From CAYXPR01 sp964467255 (lineage in GTDB: Bacteria; Pseudomonadota; Alphaproteobacteria; Rickettsiales; RGZB01), in assembly GCA_964467255.1 (NCBI GenBank), contig CAYXPR010000003.1, positions 1 through 64,000 on the forward strand: a stretch of DNA of 64,000 nucleotides, written 5' to 3'. A program made the translations under genes and the position numbers. Position 1 is the first letter of the stretch. Each line of letters starts with the position of its first letter. Below, one piece after another: positions 40,554-49,417 of the stretch. A model generated the notes under the pieces. That model saw only the letters and a program-made list of their open reading frames with translations, searched no databases and was not told where the DNA came from.

Positions 40554-42161
40554 ATGGAAAAAAACGCGCTCATCATTGATAATCTTTCTGTTGTTTTTCA
40601 ACGGTCTGGCGGCAGCCCCGCCACCGTTGTCTCGCAGCTTTCCTTAAGTATTCCGAAGGGCAAAATTACCGCGCTGGTGGGCGAGTCCGGCAGCGGAAAA
40701 TCCGTCACCGCACTTTCCATTTTAAAACTACTGCCTTACCCGCAGGCCTCGCACCCTTCGGGGCGCATTCTGTTTGAGGGCAAAAATTTGCTCTCCTTAA
40801 GTGAGCACGAGCTGCGTAGCATCCGCGGCCGCAAAATCGCCATGATTTTCCAGGAGCCGCAAACGGCGCTAAACCCACTCCACACTATCGGCAAGCAGCT
40901 GGCGGAGGCCATTCGCCTGCACCAGAACTGGCCGGAGAGTAAAATTGAATGGCGCATCCACGAGCTGATGGGGCTGGTGGGGCTGGATGGTTTAAAACAT
41001 CGCCTCGGCGCCTACCCGCATGAACTTTCCGGCGGGCAGCGCCAGCGCGTGATGATTGCAATGGCGCTTTCTAACAACCCCGACATTCTGATTGCCGATG
41101 AACCCACCACCGCGCTCGATGTCACCATTCAAGCGCAGATTTTAGCGCTGTTAAAAAAACTGCAAAAAGAACTCGGCATGAGCGTGCTGATGATTACGCA
41201 CGATTTAAATCTGGTCAAAAAAATGGCCGATCATGTCGCGGTCATGAAGTCTGGAAAAATCGTGGAAAAAGGCACCACCACACAGGTCTTCGGCAAACCG
41301 CGCCATGCCTATACTAAAACTCTTATTCACAGCACGCCCTCGGGCAAGCCACCTGCGCTCAGCGGCAATGCCAAGCCCCTCACGGTGGTAGAAAATCTCT
41401 CCGTCCGCTTTCCGGTGAAGAAGGGGTTTTTTGGCCGCCCCTCGTCCTATGTAAATGCCGTGCAGAATGCCGGTTTCCGTTTGCGTGCGGGTGAAACGAT
41501 TGGGCTGGTGGGCGAATCTGGCAGCGGCAAAACATCGCTCGCCATGGCCGTGCTGCGTTTGATTAAATCCGAAGGCTCTATCCGTTTTGAAGGGCAAGAA
41601 TTGCAGCAGCTCCGTTATCGCGACACGCGTGCGCTCCGGCGGCAGATGCAGCTGGTGTTCCAAGACCCCTTCGCCAGCCTTAACCCGCGCCTCACCATCG
41701 CAGAAACGATTGCCGAGGGCTTAAAGGCCCACAATATCGGCACACCGGCAGAACAAATGACCGCCATTGATGCCGTGCTGCGCGATGTGGGTTTAGAGCC
41801 TTCGGTGAAATATCGCTACCCACATGAATTTTCCGGTGGGCAGCGCCAGCGCATCGCCATTGCGCGCGCGCTGGTGTTAAAACCCAAACTCATGGTGCTG
41901 GATGAGCCCACCAGTGCGCTTGATATTTCCACGCAGGGTGAAATTTTAGCGCTGCTAAAGAAGTTGCAGAAAAACTATAAGCTTTCGTATCTGTTCATCA
42001 GCCATGACTTGCGCGTGATTAATGCCATGAGCCATCATATTCTGGTGATGAAAGACGGCAAAATCGTCGAGACCGGCAGCACCGCCTCGGTCATCAAAAA
42101 ACCCAAAAGCCCCTACACCCGCGCGCTGCTTGATGCGGCGCTGAACCTGAAAGCGCACTAA
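40554..42161 (+). CDS. yejF: Peptide ABC transporter dual ATPase (YejF-like)
   Basis: A 535-residue protein with two complete ABC domains in one chain, as in YejF. First half: GESGSGKSVTALSILKL, HELSGGQRQRVMIAMALS, DILIADEPTTALDVT. Second half: GESGSGKTSLAMAVLRL, HEFSGGQRQRIAIARALV, LMVLDEPTSALDIST. Both halves have Q-loops and an oligopeptide C-terminal extension. It supplies energy to the YejB/YejE pore. The ATG at 40554 follows AAAGGGTG; an upstream open frame crosses the tRNA promoter region and is rejected. It is separated from yejE by about 3.9 kb of other genes. Confidence 0.93.
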   Translation: MEKNALIIDNLSVVFQRSGGSPATVVSQLSLSIPKGKITALVGESGSGKSVTALSILKLLPYPQASHPSGRILFEGKNLLSLSEHELRSIRGRKIAMIFQEPQTALNPLHTIGKQLAEAIRLHQNWPESKIEWRIHELMGLVGLDGLKHRLGAYPHELSGGQRQRVMIAMALSNNPDILIADEPTTALDVTIQAQILALLKKLQKELGMSVLMITHDLNLVKKMADHVAVMKSGKIVEKGTTTQVFGKPRHAYTKTLIHSTPSGKPPALSGNAKPLTVVENLSVRFPVKKGFFGRPSSYVNAVQNAGFRLRAGETIGLVGESGSGKTSLAMAVLRLIKSEGSIRFEGQELQQLRYRDTRALRRQMQLVFQDPFASLNPRLTIAETIAEGLKAHNIGTPAEQMTAIDAVLRDVGLEPSVKYRYPHEFSGGQRQRIAIARALVLKPKLMVLDEPTSALDISTQGEILALLKKLQKNYKLSYLFISHDLRVINAMSHHILVMKDGKIVETGSTASVIKKPKSPYTRALLDAALNLKAH

Positions 42162-42164
42162 CGG

Positions 42165-42196
42165 AAAAACAGCCGTGAGCCAGCCGCGCACGGCTG
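42165..42196 (-). terminator. Intrinsic terminator after lpd
   Basis: Read on the minus strand: CAGCCGTG, an 11-nt loop, CACGGCTG, then TTTTT. It lies 45 nt past the lpd stop and ends the sucAB-lpd transcript. It also sits just past the convergent yejF stop. Confidence 0.82.
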
Positions 42197-42240
42197 CGCC
42201 TCATAGCGAGGATACCAATCCGAGCTGGAGGCAATTTTCT

Positions 42241-43653
42241 CTAAATATGAATCGGGCGCTTATCGACTGCGAGCGCGGCTTCCTTCACCGCCTCATTCAG
42301 GTCAGGGTGCGAATGGCAGGTGCGGGCGATATCTTCGCTCGAAGCCTTAAATTCCATCGCCACCGCTACTTCGGCAATAATGGTGCCGGCCTGCGGGCCG
42401 ATGATGTGCACGCCCAGCACCTCATCGGTTTTCTCATCGGCGAGGATTTTCACAAAGCCTTCCGTTTTGCCCACCGCGCGCGCGCGGCTATTCGCCATGA
42501 AGGGGAATTTACCCACTTTGTATGCACGGGATTCTTTCTTCAGCGTCTCTTCGGTTTTGCCGATGGTCGCCACTTCGGGGTAGGTATAAATCACCGCCGG
42601 AACGAGGTTGTAGTTCACGTGGCTCTTCTGCCCCGCAATGCCTTCCACGCAGGCCACACCGTCTTCTTCTGCTTTATGTGCCAGCATCGGGCCGGGAATC
42701 ACATCCCCAATCGCGTAGATGCCATCCACGTTCGTTTTAAAGTGGCTGTCCACCAGAATGCGGCCACGCTCATCCAGCTTCACGCCGGATTCTTTGAGAC
42801 CCAGATTTTCCGTGTATGGCTTGCGGCCAATCGCCACCAGCACCACGTCTGCTTTCAACGTTTCCGCTTTACCGCCATCTTTCGGCTCACAGGTTAGCGT
42901 CACGGTTTTGCCGTCCGACTTCGCGCCCGTTACTTTGGTGGAAAGCTTGAACTTGATGCCTTGTTTTTCCAGCAGCTTCTGGAATTGGCGCGACACTTCC
43001 ATGTCCTGCCCTGGGGTAATGTGATCCATGAATTCAATCACAGTCACGTCTGCGCCCAAGCGGCGCCACACGGAACCAAGCTCAAGGCCGATGACGCCGC
43101 CGCCAATCACAATCATTGTCTTTGGTACTTCTGGCAGATTCAGTGCGCCCGTAGAGGACACAATGCGTTTTTCATCAATTTCAATACCGGGGAGCTTCAC
43201 CACTTCTGAGCCGGTGGCGATGATAATGTGTTTCGCTTTAATCGATTCCGGCGTGCCGCCTTTTTCAACTGGTTTCACAGCGACTTCGCCTTTGCCAAGC
43301 ACCACACCGTGGCCTTTGTAGTAGGTCACTTTATTTTTTTTGAACAGGCCTTCAATGCCCGTGGTGAGGTTTTTCACAACATCGTCTTTGCGGGCGAGCA
43401 TGGTTTTTAAATTCAGCTTCAGGCCAGAGAATTCTACGCCATGGTCTTTACCATGTTGCGCGGCTTCTTCGTATATTTCAGAAGAATGCAGCAGCGCTTT
43501 AGAGGGGATGCAGCCCACATTGAGGCAGGTGCCGCCAAGCGCGCCGCGTTTTTCCACGCAGGCGGTTTTAAAGCCCAGCTGGCTGGCACGAATCGCCGCC
43601 ACATACCCACCGGGGCCACCACCAATCACCACTACATCAAATTGCTCTGCCAT
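42241..43653 (-). CDS. lpd: Dihydrolipoamide dehydrogenase
   Basis: E3 flavoprotein of 2-oxoacid dehydrogenase complexes, which re-oxidises dihydrolipoyl groups with NAD+. 470 residues, the usual length. FAD site VVVIGGGPGGYVAAIRA; redox cysteines in GGTCLNVGCIPSKALL; NAD site VIGGGVIGLELGSVW; FAD site 2 in GIYAIGDVIPGP; active-site His/Glu in HSHPDLNEAVKEA. It is last in the sucA-sucB-orf-lpd series, so it most likely serves the 2-oxoglutarate dehydrogenase complex. Confidence 0.96.
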   Translation of the reverse strand: MAEQFDVVVIGGGPGGYVAAIRASQLGFKTACVEKRGALGGTCLNVGCIPSKALLHSSEIYEEAAQHGKDHGVEFSGLKLNLKTMLARKDDVVKNLTTGIEGLFKKNKVTYYKGHGVVLGKGEVAVKPVEKGGTPESIKAKHIIIATGSEVVKLPGIEIDEKRIVSSTGALNLPEVPKTMIVIGGGVIGLELGSVWRRLGADVTVIEFMDHITPGQDMEVSRQFQKLLEKQGIKFKLSTKVTGAKSDGKTVTLTCEPKDGGKAETLKADVVLVAIGRKPYTENLGLKESGVKLDERGRILVDSHFKTNVDGIYAIGDVIPGPMLAHKAEEDGVACVEGIAGQKSHVNYNLVPAVIYTYPEVATIGKTEETLKKESRAYKVGKFPFMANSRARAVGKTEGFVKILADEKTDEVLGVHIIGPQAGTIIAEVAVAMEFKASSEDIARTCHSHPDLNEAVKEAALAVDKRPIHI

Positions 43654-43682
43654 GTTTTTCTCCTAACTAAAGTTCTATCTGT

Positions 43683-44063
43683 TTAAAGTTCTATCGAAGG
43701 TTTTGCGGTGCCGTGTGGCGGTATTTCCTTATCGCGCGATAACACGCTTATTCGACCTGAACCACGCACTGGCACGCTGCTCAGTTCCGAAAATTCAACA
43801 TGCACTGACGTTACCATTTGCCTGTCGCCCAATTCTTCGGCAAGCCATGCGATATAGGTCAGCGGTGCAACACAATCCAGCGTCCGCATACTGCGCGATG
43901 AAACCCTGTATTGGCGAAACATCCCTTCGAGTGTTTCGGCAGCCGCAACCCTATCCAATTCTGCGTAACTCAAATCCGGATTCAAGTATTTGGCAATTAG
44001 CTCCAGCTTCACCGCCTCACGTTTTTCAGCAGCAATGGGCTGCTTTGAAACAGGCGTATCCAT
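43683..44063 (-). CDS. Hypothetical protein between sucB and lpd
   Basis: A 126-residue soluble protein, not recognised. The N-terminal half is helical (EKREAVKLELIAKYLNPDLS, YAELDRVAAAETLEGMFRQY). The middle contains LTYIAWLAEELGDRQMV and the C-terminus looks beta-rich and basic (VHVEFSELSSVPVRGSGRIS). It sits 6 nt after sucB and 29 nt before lpd on the same strand, so it is made with the 2-oxoglutarate dehydrogenase genes. Possible accessory or unrelated passenger. Confidence 0.65.
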   Translation of the reverse strand: MDTPVSKQPIAAEKREAVKLELIAKYLNPDLSYAELDRVAAAETLEGMFRQYRVSSRSMRTLDCVAPLTYIAWLAEELGDRQMVTSVHVEFSELSSVPVRGSGRISVLSRDKEIPPHGTAKPSIEL

Positions 44064-44069
44064 GCTTGC

Positions 44070-45254
44070 TTACACTTCCAGCAGCAGGCGCTGCGGGTCT
44101 TCCATGTATTGCTTGATGCGCACGAGGAACGTCACGGCTTCCTTGCCGTCGATGATACGGTGGTCATAGGAGAGTGCGAGATACATCACGGGGCGCGCTT
44201 CAATTTTACCATCGGCCAGCACCACGGGGCGCTGCACGATGTTGTGCAAACCAAGAATCGCGCTCTGTGGTGGGTTGATAATCGGCGTCGAGAGCATCGA
44301 GCCATAAATACCGCCATTGGTGATGGAGAACGTGCCACCCGTCAAATCGTTCATCGACAATTTGCCGTCACGCGCCTTTTTCGCCATGTTGATGATTTCT
44401 TTTTCGATTTCAGCGAAAGAAAGCCTGTCAGCATTGCGCACAATCGGCACCACAAGGCCCTGTTCAGTGCCCACAGCCATACCGATATCGTAATGGTTTT
44501 TATACACGATTTCATCGCCATCAATCGCTGCATTCACCGCTGCAATTTCTTTCAGCGCAGCCACAGCGGCTTTGGTGAAGAAGCTCATGAAGCCCAGTTT
44601 CACGCCATGCTTTTTCAGGAAGTCATCCTGAATATTTTTGCGGAGCGCCATCACGTTGGTCATGTCCACTTCATTGAACGTGGTCAGAATGGCCGCCGTG
44701 TTTTGCGATTCCTTCAAGCGGCGCGCAATCGTCTGGCGCAGCTTGGTCATTTTCACGCGCTCTTCGCGTGGGTAGGCAGAACCCGCATCGCTTGCCGCAG
44801 GCGCACTACCGGCAGAAAGCACATCGCCTTTGGTGATGCGGCCGTCTTTGCCTGTGCCGGAAATAGAAGCAGGGTTCACGCCTTTTTCATCGGCCAGCTT
44901 GCGGGCCGCGGGGCCGGAACGGTCAAGCGGGCTGGCGCTCGCTGCCACCGGGGCAGGGGCAGCCGCCTTTGGGGCCGCAGCCGCCGGAGCGGGCGCAGAC
45001 ACAGTGCCTTTGCCGCTTTCGTCAATCATGCCTAAAAGCGCGCCCACGGTCACCGTGTCGCCTTCTTTGGCTTTGATTTCTTTGAGCACGCCGCTGGCAA
45101 GCGCGTTCACTTCCAGCGTCACTTTGTCGGTTTCAAGCTCCACGAGCAGGTCGTCTTTATTCACGGCCTCGCCCTGTTTTTTAAACCATTTGGCGACGGT
45201 GGCTTCGCTCACCGATTCACCTAACGAGGGCACTTCAATTTTTGAAACAGACAT
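44070..45254 (-). CDS. sucB: 2-oxoglutarate dehydrogenase E2 (dihydrolipoyl succinyltransferase)
   Basis: E2 core of the 2-oxoglutarate dehydrogenase complex; transfers the succinyl group from lipoyl to CoA. 394 residues. Lipoyl domain with lipoylated K44 in ELETDKVTLEV; Ala/Pro linker; E1/E3-binding domain (AARKLADEKGVNPASISGTG); catalytic domain ending LALSYDHRIIDGKEAVTFL with the active-site His. It follows sucA by 33 nt in the same direction. Confidence 0.96.
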   Translation of the reverse strand: MSVSKIEVPSLGESVSEATVAKWFKKQGEAVNKDDLLVELETDKVTLEVNALASGVLKEIKAKEGDTVTVGALLGMIDESGKGTVSAPAPAAAAPKAAAPAPVAASASPLDRSGPAARKLADEKGVNPASISGTGKDGRITKGDVLSAGSAPAASDAGSAYPREERVKMTKLRQTIARRLKESQNTAAILTTFNEVDMTNVMALRKNIQDDFLKKHGVKLGFMSFFTKAAVAALKEIAAVNAAIDGDEIVYKNHYDIGMAVGTEQGLVVPIVRNADRLSFAEIEKEIINMAKKARDGKLSMNDLTGGTFSITNGGIYGSMLSTPIINPPQSAILGLHNIVQRPVVLADGKIEARPVMYLALSYDHRIIDGKEAVTFLVRIKQYMEDPQRLLLEV

Positions 45255-45287
45255 ATAGCTTGCCTTTCATTTTACCAATTGGGGGGT

Positions 45288-48194
45288 TTACGCTTTTTTC
45301 TTTTTTTCGCCGCTGGCTGCGTTGACAAGGTCAAGCGCCTCACCAATCAGTCGCTGCTGTTGTTCGTTGTGGATTTTGAGGTAGCCCGTAGCAGGTGATG
45401 CCGCAGACACACGACCCGCATACACAGGGCGCGTTACCTTATGGCCACCATTGATCAATGCCTCTTCCAGCAGTGGGTTCACAAAGAACCAGCTGCCCAT
45501 GTTCTTTGGCTCTTCTTGGCACCACACCACATCGGCACCTTTGTAGCGCTTCATGACCTCAATCACGTCCTCTTCGGGGAACGGATAGAGCTGCTCAAGG
45601 CGCACAATCGCGATATCTTTAATGCCAGCCTGTTCGCGTGCATCCAAAATGTCGTAGTACACTTTGCCGCTGCAGAACACCACGCGGCGCACTTTTGCAT
45701 CCGCCACCAGCGTTTCGGTTTCAGGAATCACGCGCTTGAAGCTTGTGCCGGGCGCAAAGTCTTTCAGCGCAGACTGCGCACGTTTATGGCGCAACAGCGA
45801 TTTCGGCGTCATGATCACCAGTGGCTTGCGGAAGTTCCGCACCACTTGACGGCGCAGCGCGTGGAAATAGTTCGCGGGCGTTGTGCAGTTCATCACCTGA
45901 ATATTATCTTCCGCACAGGCTTGCAGGAAGCGTTCCATGCGCGCCGAACTGTGCTCTGGCCCTTGGCCTTCAAAGCCGTGCGGCAGCAGCATCACAAGGC
46001 CGCTCATACGGAGCCACTTGGTTTCGCCCGAGGTAATAAACTGGTCGATAATCACCTGCGCACCGTTCACGAAGTCACCGAACTGCGCTTCCCACAATGT
46101 CAGGCTGTTCGGTTCGGCAATCGAGTAGCCATATTCAAAACCCAGCACAGCAAATTCCGAAAGGTTTGAATCAATCACTTCCAGTTTTGCCTGCTTGTCG
46201 CTTAAATGATTCAGCGGGAAATAACGCGTGTCGTTATTCTGGTCCGTCAGCCCCGCATGGCGGTGACTGAACGTACCGCGCACCACATCTTGGCCTGAGA
46301 AACGCACCGGAATGCCCGCATGCAGCAGCGAGCCAAATGCCAGCGCTTCGCCCGTGGCCCAGTCAAAACCCTCGCCGGTTTCAAACATTTTGGCTTTGGC
46401 TTCGAGCAAGCGTTCGATTTTTTTGTTCAGTTCAATGCCTTCTGGTTTTGTAGAAAGCGCTTTGCCGATGGTTTTCAGCGTCTTCACATCCACGCCCGTA
46501 TCCACCTGCACTTTGGAGCTCAGTTTTGGCTTTTCAAAACCCTTCCATTTGCCTTCCAGCCAGTCTGCTTTATTCGGTTTATATTTTTTCGCGGCATCGA
46601 ATTCTTTTTCCAAATAATCGTGCCATTCTTTTTTCAGTGCACCGAATTCCGCTTCCGTCAGCGTGCCTTCGCTCACCAGCTTTTTGGCATACACATCGCG
46701 CGGGGTCAGGTGCTCGTTAATTTTGGTATACATCACCGGCTGGGTGAAGAACGGTTCATCCCCTTCGTTGTGACCGTGGCGGCGGTAGCAGAAAATATCC
46801 AGCACCACGTCCTTTTTAAACTTCTGACGATATTCGGTGATGATACGGCTGGCATGAATCACCGCCTCAGGGTCGTCACCATTCACGTGCAGAATCGGGG
46901 ACTGCACCATTTTCGCTACGTCGGTCGGGTATGGTGACTTGCGCGCGTTTTTTGGGCTCGTCGTAAAACCAATCTGGTTGTTCACGATAATATGCACCGT
47001 ACCGCCGATGGTGTAACCCACCAGTTCGGAAAGTGCGAGCGTTTCTGCCACCACACCTTGGCCGGCAAAGGCCGCGTCACCGTGAATCAGAATCGCCATG
47101 ACTTTTTTGCGTTCCGCATCTTTGCGCTGTTCTTGCTTCGCGCGGGCGCGGCCCATCACCACAGGGTTCACCGCCTCAAGGTGCGAGGGGTTTGGGTTCA
47201 GCGTCAGGTGCACGCTGCGGCTGCCCACAGAGCGGTCTGAACTGGTGCCCATGTGATATTTCACGTCGCCCGATGCTTCAATGTCATCCGGCGTGGATTT
47301 TGTACCTTGGAATTCCGACAGCATCGCGTAGTAAGGCTTGCCCATGAATGCGGTCAGCACGTTCAGGCGGCCGCGATGCGGCATGCCGAGCACGATTTCT
47401 TCCACACCCAGATTCGCGCCCACCTCAAGCACGGTTTCGAGTGCCGGAATCAGCGTTTCCGCGCCTTCAATCGAAAAGCGTTTGGTACCGGGGAATTTGA
47501 TGTGCAGGAACTGTTCAAAACCCTCAACCTGAATGATGTTCTTCAGCAATTTGATTTTTTCATCGCGCGACAAAACGGGAATCGAGCGCGTGGATTCCAT
47601 CTGCGCTTCGAGCCATTCTTTTTGCTCGAGGCTTTGAATGTGCATGTATTCAATACCGATATTGCGGCTATAGGTCTGGCGCAGCGCTTCAATAATCTGG
47701 CGCAAGCTGGCAGACTCCATCCCCAGCCATCCGCCGATGAAAATCTGGCGGTCCATATCCGCATCGGTAAAGCCATAATGCTCATGCGCCAATTCGGGGT
47801 GACTTTCGCGCACCTCAATGCCCAGCGGGTCAAGCTGTGCGAGCAGGTGGCCGCGCACGCGGTAGGCGCGAATCAGCATGTGTGCGCGGATGGCATCGCT
47901 CGATGCATCCTTGCGCTCGCCGGTCATGTCGCTGGTGCGGCGACCAGAGCGTTTGGGGTGACGCTTTTCGGTAATCGGCGCCTTGTAACCCACGATGCGG
48001 TTTTTCTGGCGGTTCCAGGTTGGGCCCTCAAAGTCGTGCTCAATATTGGCGACGTTGTCACCGATATTGCTGAAAAATGCCTGCCAGCTGGCATCGACCG
48101 AATTCGGGTCGCGCAGATAGCGTTCATACACCTCTGCGATATACACGCTGTTCGCGCCATAAGCATAGGTGGTGTTTTTCAGATTCTCAGACAT
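45288..48194 (-). CDS. sucA: 2-oxoglutarate dehydrogenase E1
   Basis: Thiamine-diphosphate enzyme that decarboxylates 2-oxoglutarate and loads succinyl on E2. 968 residues, close to the usual 930-990. N-terminal segment AYGANSVYIAEVYERYLRDP; active-site region GMPHRGRLNVLTAFMGKP; thiamine site GDAAFAGQGVVAETLALSEL; transketolase-like part FSGQDVVRGTFSHRHAGL; C-terminal VWCQEEPKNMGSWFFV. It lies between sucD and sucB, in the common alphaproteobacterial order. Confidence 0.97.
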   Translation of the reverse strand: MSENLKNTTYAYGANSVYIAEVYERYLRDPNSVDASWQAFFSNIGDNVANIEHDFEGPTWNRQKNRIVGYKAPITEKRHPKRSGRRTSDMTGERKDASSDAIRAHMLIRAYRVRGHLLAQLDPLGIEVRESHPELAHEHYGFTDADMDRQIFIGGWLGMESASLRQIIEALRQTYSRNIGIEYMHIQSLEQKEWLEAQMESTRSIPVLSRDEKIKLLKNIIQVEGFEQFLHIKFPGTKRFSIEGAETLIPALETVLEVGANLGVEEIVLGMPHRGRLNVLTAFMGKPYYAMLSEFQGTKSTPDDIEASGDVKYHMGTSSDRSVGSRSVHLTLNPNPSHLEAVNPVVMGRARAKQEQRKDAERKKVMAILIHGDAAFAGQGVVAETLALSELVGYTIGGTVHIIVNNQIGFTTSPKNARKSPYPTDVAKMVQSPILHVNGDDPEAVIHASRIITEYRQKFKKDVVLDIFCYRRHGHNEGDEPFFTQPVMYTKINEHLTPRDVYAKKLVSEGTLTEAEFGALKKEWHDYLEKEFDAAKKYKPNKADWLEGKWKGFEKPKLSSKVQVDTGVDVKTLKTIGKALSTKPEGIELNKKIERLLEAKAKMFETGEGFDWATGEALAFGSLLHAGIPVRFSGQDVVRGTFSHRHAGLTDQNNDTRYFPLNHLSDKQAKLEVIDSNLSEFAVLGFEYGYSIAEPNSLTLWEAQFGDFVNGAQVIIDQFITSGETKWLRMSGLVMLLPHGFEGQGPEHSSARMERFLQACAEDNIQVMNCTTPANYFHALRRQVVRNFRKPLVIMTPKSLLRHKRAQSALKDFAPGTSFKRVIPETETLVADAKVRRVVFCSGKVYYDILDAREQAGIKDIAIVRLEQLYPFPEEDVIEVMKRYKGADVVWCQEEPKNMGSWFFVNPLLEEALINGGHKVTRPVYAGRVSAASPATGYLKIHNEQQQRLIGEALDLVNAASGEKKKKA

Positions 48195-48246
48195 ACGTCA
48201 CTCGCTGTTAGACCGTGAAATTTAAACTCGAAAATGAATGCCTTAA

Positions 48247-49125
48247 TTACGCTGATTTCAGCAATGCAGCCATCGTGCGGCCCATTTCCGATGGGCTGTC
48301 TGTCACGCGGATGCCGGCCGATTTCATGGCTTCGATTTTGTCTTCCGCACCACCTTTGCCACCGGCGACGATAGCACCGGCATGACCCATGCGGCGACCT
48401 GGGGGAGCCGTACGGCCCGCAATAAACCCAACCACTGGCTTCTTCACTTTGGAAGATTTCAAGAAAGCGGCGGCTTCTTCTTCCGCGCTGCCACCGATTT
48501 CACCAATCATCACGATGGCTTCGGTTTCAGGGTCTTTCAAAAACAGGTCGAGGCAGTCGATAAAGTTTGTGCCATTCACTGGATCGCCACCGATGCCGAT
48601 GCACGTGCTCTGGCCGAAGCCCACGTCGCTCGTTTGTTTCACGGCTTCATAGGTAAGCGTGCCGGAGCGCGACACGATACCGATTTTGCCTTTTTTATGG
48701 ATGTGGCCAGGCATGATGCCGATTTTGCATTCACCGGGCGTAATCACGCCGGGGCAGTTTGGCCCAATCAGGCGCGTGTTTGAGCCGCTTAAGGCCTTTT
48801 TCACCTTCACCATGTCAAGCACCGGGATGCCTTCGGTGATGCACACCACGAGCTCCACGCGCGCATCAATCGCCTCGATGATGGCGTCTGCCGCGAATGG
48901 GGGCGGAACATAAATCACGCTAGCCGTTGCGCCGGTTTTTTTCACGGCTTCGTCCACCGTGTCAAATACGGGCAGGTTCAGGTGCTTCGTGCCACCTTTG
49001 CCGGGCGTTACGCCGCCGACCATTTTCGTGCCATAGGCCGCAGCCTGTTCGCTGTGGAACGTGCCTTGCGCACCGGTGAAGCCTTGGCAAATCACCTTGG
49101 TATTTTTGTTAACGAGCACTGCCAT
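48247..49125 (-). CDS. sucD: Succinyl-CoA synthetase alpha subunit
   Basis: Forms the CoA-binding half of succinyl-CoA synthetase, which makes ATP or GTP from succinyl-CoA. 292 residues. CoA site VICQGFTGAQGTFHSEQA; GPNCPGVITPGECKIGIMPG; phospho-His in RRMGHAGAIVAGG. The start at 49125 follows AGAGGAG; a longer frame to 49176 runs into the upstream small gene, whose stop overlaps this start by 17 nt. sucC lies beyond that gene. Confidence 0.96.
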   Translation of the reverse strand: MAVLVNKNTKVICQGFTGAQGTFHSEQAAAYGTKMVGGVTPGKGGTKHLNLPVFDTVDEAVKKTGATASVIYVPPPFAADAIIEAIDARVELVVCITEGIPVLDMVKVKKALSGSNTRLIGPNCPGVITPGECKIGIMPGHIHKKGKIGIVSRSGTLTYEAVKQTSDVGFGQSTCIGIGGDPVNGTNFIDCLDLFLKDPETEAIVMIGEIGGSAEEEAAAFLKSSKVKKPVVGFIAGRTAPPGRRMGHAGAIVAGGKGGAEDKIEAMKSAGIRVTDSPSEMGRTMAALLKSA

Positions 49126-49417
49126 TCGTGGTCTCCTCTTTACTTTTCGGGCCGTAACCCTTGTTTTTTGAATCAAAAAATTTGTTCAGTTCTTCTTCCG
49201 TACATCCGGCGCTGTAATAATCTACATAGCCAACGTTTAATTCTTCCTGCAGGCGGCGGCCCGTTTCTTCGTCTACATCGGCCGTACGCTGAAGATCTTC
49301 ATTGCTGAAAATCTTCTCCGCTTTTTCGCTGCAGCTTTCATTTGCAAGCGCGCCCCATGCAGCCACCGTTGCCGCTGCAAGCGCTGCCACCAAAAACGTA
49401 AGCGACTTTGTTTTCAT
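49109..49417 (-). CDS. Small secreted protein nested between sucC and sucD
   Basis: A 102-residue protein with an N-terminal signal (MKTKSLTFLVAALAAATVAA, likely cleaved after GALA near residue 25). The mature acidic part has two cysteines (NESCSEKAE and SAGCTEEELNKFF) that could form a disulfide in the periplasm. Its ATG overlaps the sucC stop (TAATG), which implies translational coupling, and its end overlaps the sucD start. I do not recognise the family. A secreted protein inside a TCA operon is unusual. Confidence 0.75.
   Translation of the reverse strand: MKTKSLTFLVAALAAATVAAWGALANESCSEKAEKIFSNEDLQRTADVDEETGRRLQEELNVGYVDYYSAGCTEEELNKFFDSKNKGYGPKSKEETTNGSAR

Noticed and set aside
42164..42240. 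Small ORF between yejF and lpd
   Set aside because: The gap is explained by the minus-strand terminator hairpin; no start with a ribosome site.
44109..45035. 308-codon plus-strand frame opposite sucB
   Set aside because: It covers the conserved E2 sequence on the other strand; no independent support.
47253..48218. 321-codon plus-strand frame opposite sucA
   Set aside because: It is antisense to a fully conserved sucA region; composition is typical of shadows.
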